DNA from: Paracoccaceae bacterium
Lineage (GTDB): Bacteria; Pseudomonadota; Alphaproteobacteria; Rhodobacterales; Rhodobacteraceae
DNA length: 16,587 nt
Assembly (NCBI GenBank): GCA_024304875.1
Contig: JAMWZF010000028.1
Span: 1-16,587, forward strand
Reading direction: 5' to 3'
Position numbers and translations under genes: made by a program
The notes under the pieces: generated by a model
The model's database searches: none
Told to the model about the DNA's origin: nothing
What the model saw: the letters and a program-made list of their open reading frames with translations, nothing else
Shown here: piece by piece, positions 15,481 through 16,587 of the stretch
How the letters are laid out: every line of letters begins with the position of its first letter
How positions within the stretch are numbered: the first letter of the stretch is position 1

Positions 15481-16443
15481 ATGCTAACCTACATCCTCAG
15501 ACGCGTCTTTCAGTCGGTCCTCGTGCTGCTGGTGGTGGGGCTCGTGGCCTTCGCCATGTTCCGCTTCGTGGGTGATCCGGTCGACACGATGCTGGGCCAG
15601 GAGCGCACGATGCAGGACATCGAGCGCCTGCGCGAGAGCCTCGGCCTCAACAAGCCCTTCTTCGTCCAGTACTGGGATTTCCTCGTCCGCGCCGTACAGG
15701 GCGACCTCGGCATTTCGTACCGTCAGGGCCGCCCAGTGGCCGAGATCATCGCCGAGCGGCTGCCCGCGACGCTGGAGCTCGCCGCGGTCTCCGGCGTCTT
15801 CGCCCTGACCTTCGGCATCGTCTTCGGCATCTTCACGGCGATCCGCCGGAAGGGCCTGGCCGCCAATGCGATCATGACCCTGTCGCTGATCGGCGTGTCG
15901 CTGCCGACCTTCCTGATCGGGATCCTGCTGATCTACGTCTTCGCGGTCGAACTGTCGGTCCTGCCCAGCTTCGGGCGGGGCGAGGTGACGGACCTCGGCG
16001 GCTGGAGCACGGGGTTCCTCACCCGCTCGGGCCTCATCGCCCTGATCCTGCCGTCGATCACCCTGGGGCTCTACCAGATGACGCTCATCATGCGGCTGGT
16101 CCGCTCCGAGATGCTCGAGGTCCTGCGGGCCGACTACATCCGCTTTGCGAGGGCGCGGGGCCTGAAGACCCGGGTGATCCATTTCCGCCACGCGCTGAAG
16201 AACACGCTGGTCCCGGTCATCACCGTCACCGGCCTGCAGCTCGGCTCCATCATCGCCTTCGCGATCATCACCGAGACGGTGTTCCAGTGGCCGGGGGTCG
16301 GCCTTCTGTTCATCAACGCGATCCAGTTCGTCGACATCCCCGTCATGGCCGCCTACCTGATGCTGATCTCGGTCATGTTCGTCGGCATCAACCTGATCGT
16401 CGATCTGCTCTACGTGGCGATCGACCCCCGGCTGAGGGCCTGA
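15481..16443 (+). CDS. ABC importer inner-membrane permease, DppB/GsiC type
   Basis: A 320-residue permease of the peptide/nickel (binding-protein-dependent, DppB) family. The N-terminus MLTYILRRVFQSVLVLLVV is the usual first helix of DppB-like proteins, followed by LRESLGLNKPFFVQYWDFL and GDLGISY, both typical of the periplasmic N-terminal segment. About five further helices follow. The cytoplasmic EAA-type loop that docks with the ATPase begins at DYIRFARARGL (about 218 onward) and ends near HALKNTLVPV. The tail VDLLYVAIDPRLRA is characteristic. GGGAG lies 4 nt before the ATG. The next permease starts 3 nt after the stop. ATPase genes are expected beyond the right edge. Confidence 0.95.
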   Translation: MLTYILRRVFQSVLVLLVVGLVAFAMFRFVGDPVDTMLGQERTMQDIERLRESLGLNKPFFVQYWDFLVRAVQGDLGISYRQGRPVAEIIAERLPATLELAAVSGVFALTFGIVFGIFTAIRRKGLAANAIMTLSLIGVSLPTFLIGILLIYVFAVELSVLPSFGRGEVTDLGGWSTGFLTRSGLIALILPSITLGLYQMTLIMRLVRSEMLEVLRADYIRFARARGLKTRVIHFRHALKNTLVPVITVTGLQLGSIIAFAIITETVFQWPGVGLLFINAIQFVDIPVMAAYLMLISVMFVGINLIVDLLYVAIDPRLRA

Positions 16444-16446
16444 GCC

Positions 16447-16587
16447 ATGACCGACTCCCCCCTCCCCCCCGTCGAGAAGGCCCGCGCCCGGTCGCGGCTG
16501 GCGATGGCCTGGGACAGCGACCTGGCCTATTCGTTCCGCCGCTCGCCGGTGACGATGCTCGCCGCGCTCGTGACGATCATCCTGGTC
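16447..16587 (+). CDS. ABC importer inner-membrane permease, DppC/GsiD type (5' part only)
   Basis: The frame from ATG 16447 continues off the right edge, leaving 47 residues. It reads a Pro-rich cytoplasmic start, then SDLAYSFRRSPVTMLAALVT, which is the standard lead-in to the first membrane helix of DppC-type permeases. It begins 3 nt after the DppB-type gene ends, with no good ribosome site of its own, so translational coupling is likely. Position and start sequence support the pairing; the catalytic-loop region is not in view. Confidence 0.85.
   Translation, partial: MTDSPLPPVEKARARSRLAMAWDSDLAYSFRRSPVTMLAALVTIILV

Overview
The window is very GC-rich, gene-dense bacterial DNA with many start/stop overlaps. 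Gene families and codon bias fit an alphaproteobacterium, most likely of the Rhodobacteraceae/Roseobacter kind. This is inference from style and content, because no rRNA or taxonomic marker is present. All genes belong to ordinary chromosomal families. I see no insertion sequence, CRISPR array, phage gene or complete tRNA.

Region 1 (1-5928) looks like an osmoregulated periplasmic glucan (OPG) locus of two divergent units. Rightward are a cytochrome b561-type membrane protein, the glucan glucosyltransferase OpgH and the periplasmic glucan protein OpgG, each joined to the next by a 4-nt ATGA overlap. Leftward are a CDP-alcohol phosphatidyltransferase and a membrane-anchored alkaline-phosphatase/sulfatase-superfamily enzyme that runs off the left edge. 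The last two resemble lipid-headgroup-making and headgroup-transferring enzymes. The locus may therefore both build the glucan backbone and decorate it (inference).

Region 2 (5925-7951, minus strand) is a two-gene unit: a YcaD-like major facilitator transporter followed 8 nt later by an endonuclease/exonuclease/phosphatase-fold hydrolase. The hydrolase stop codon interlocks with the opgG stop in a shared CTAG. Upstream, 7964-8056 is a compact intergenic element with several inverted repeats and a tRNA-3'-end-like tail.

Region 3 (8082-11766, minus strand) is a complete three-subunit molybdenum hydroxylase of the PaoABC (YagTSR) aldehyde oxidoreductase type: a [2Fe-2S] subunit, an FAD subunit with an extra four-cysteine cluster, and a Mo-cofactor subunit. 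The subunits are translationally coupled, and no Tat signal is visible, unlike the periplasmic E. coli enzyme.

Region 4 (12110 to the right edge, plus strand) is a peptide/opine/nickel-type ABC importer operon, divergent from the hydroxylase across 343 bp. It has two tandem paralogous substrate-binding proteins, a DppB-type permease and the start of a DppC-type permease. The divergent layout, with a candidate operator in between, suggests that uptake and oxidation of one substrate may be co-regulated; the substrate cannot be read from sequence.
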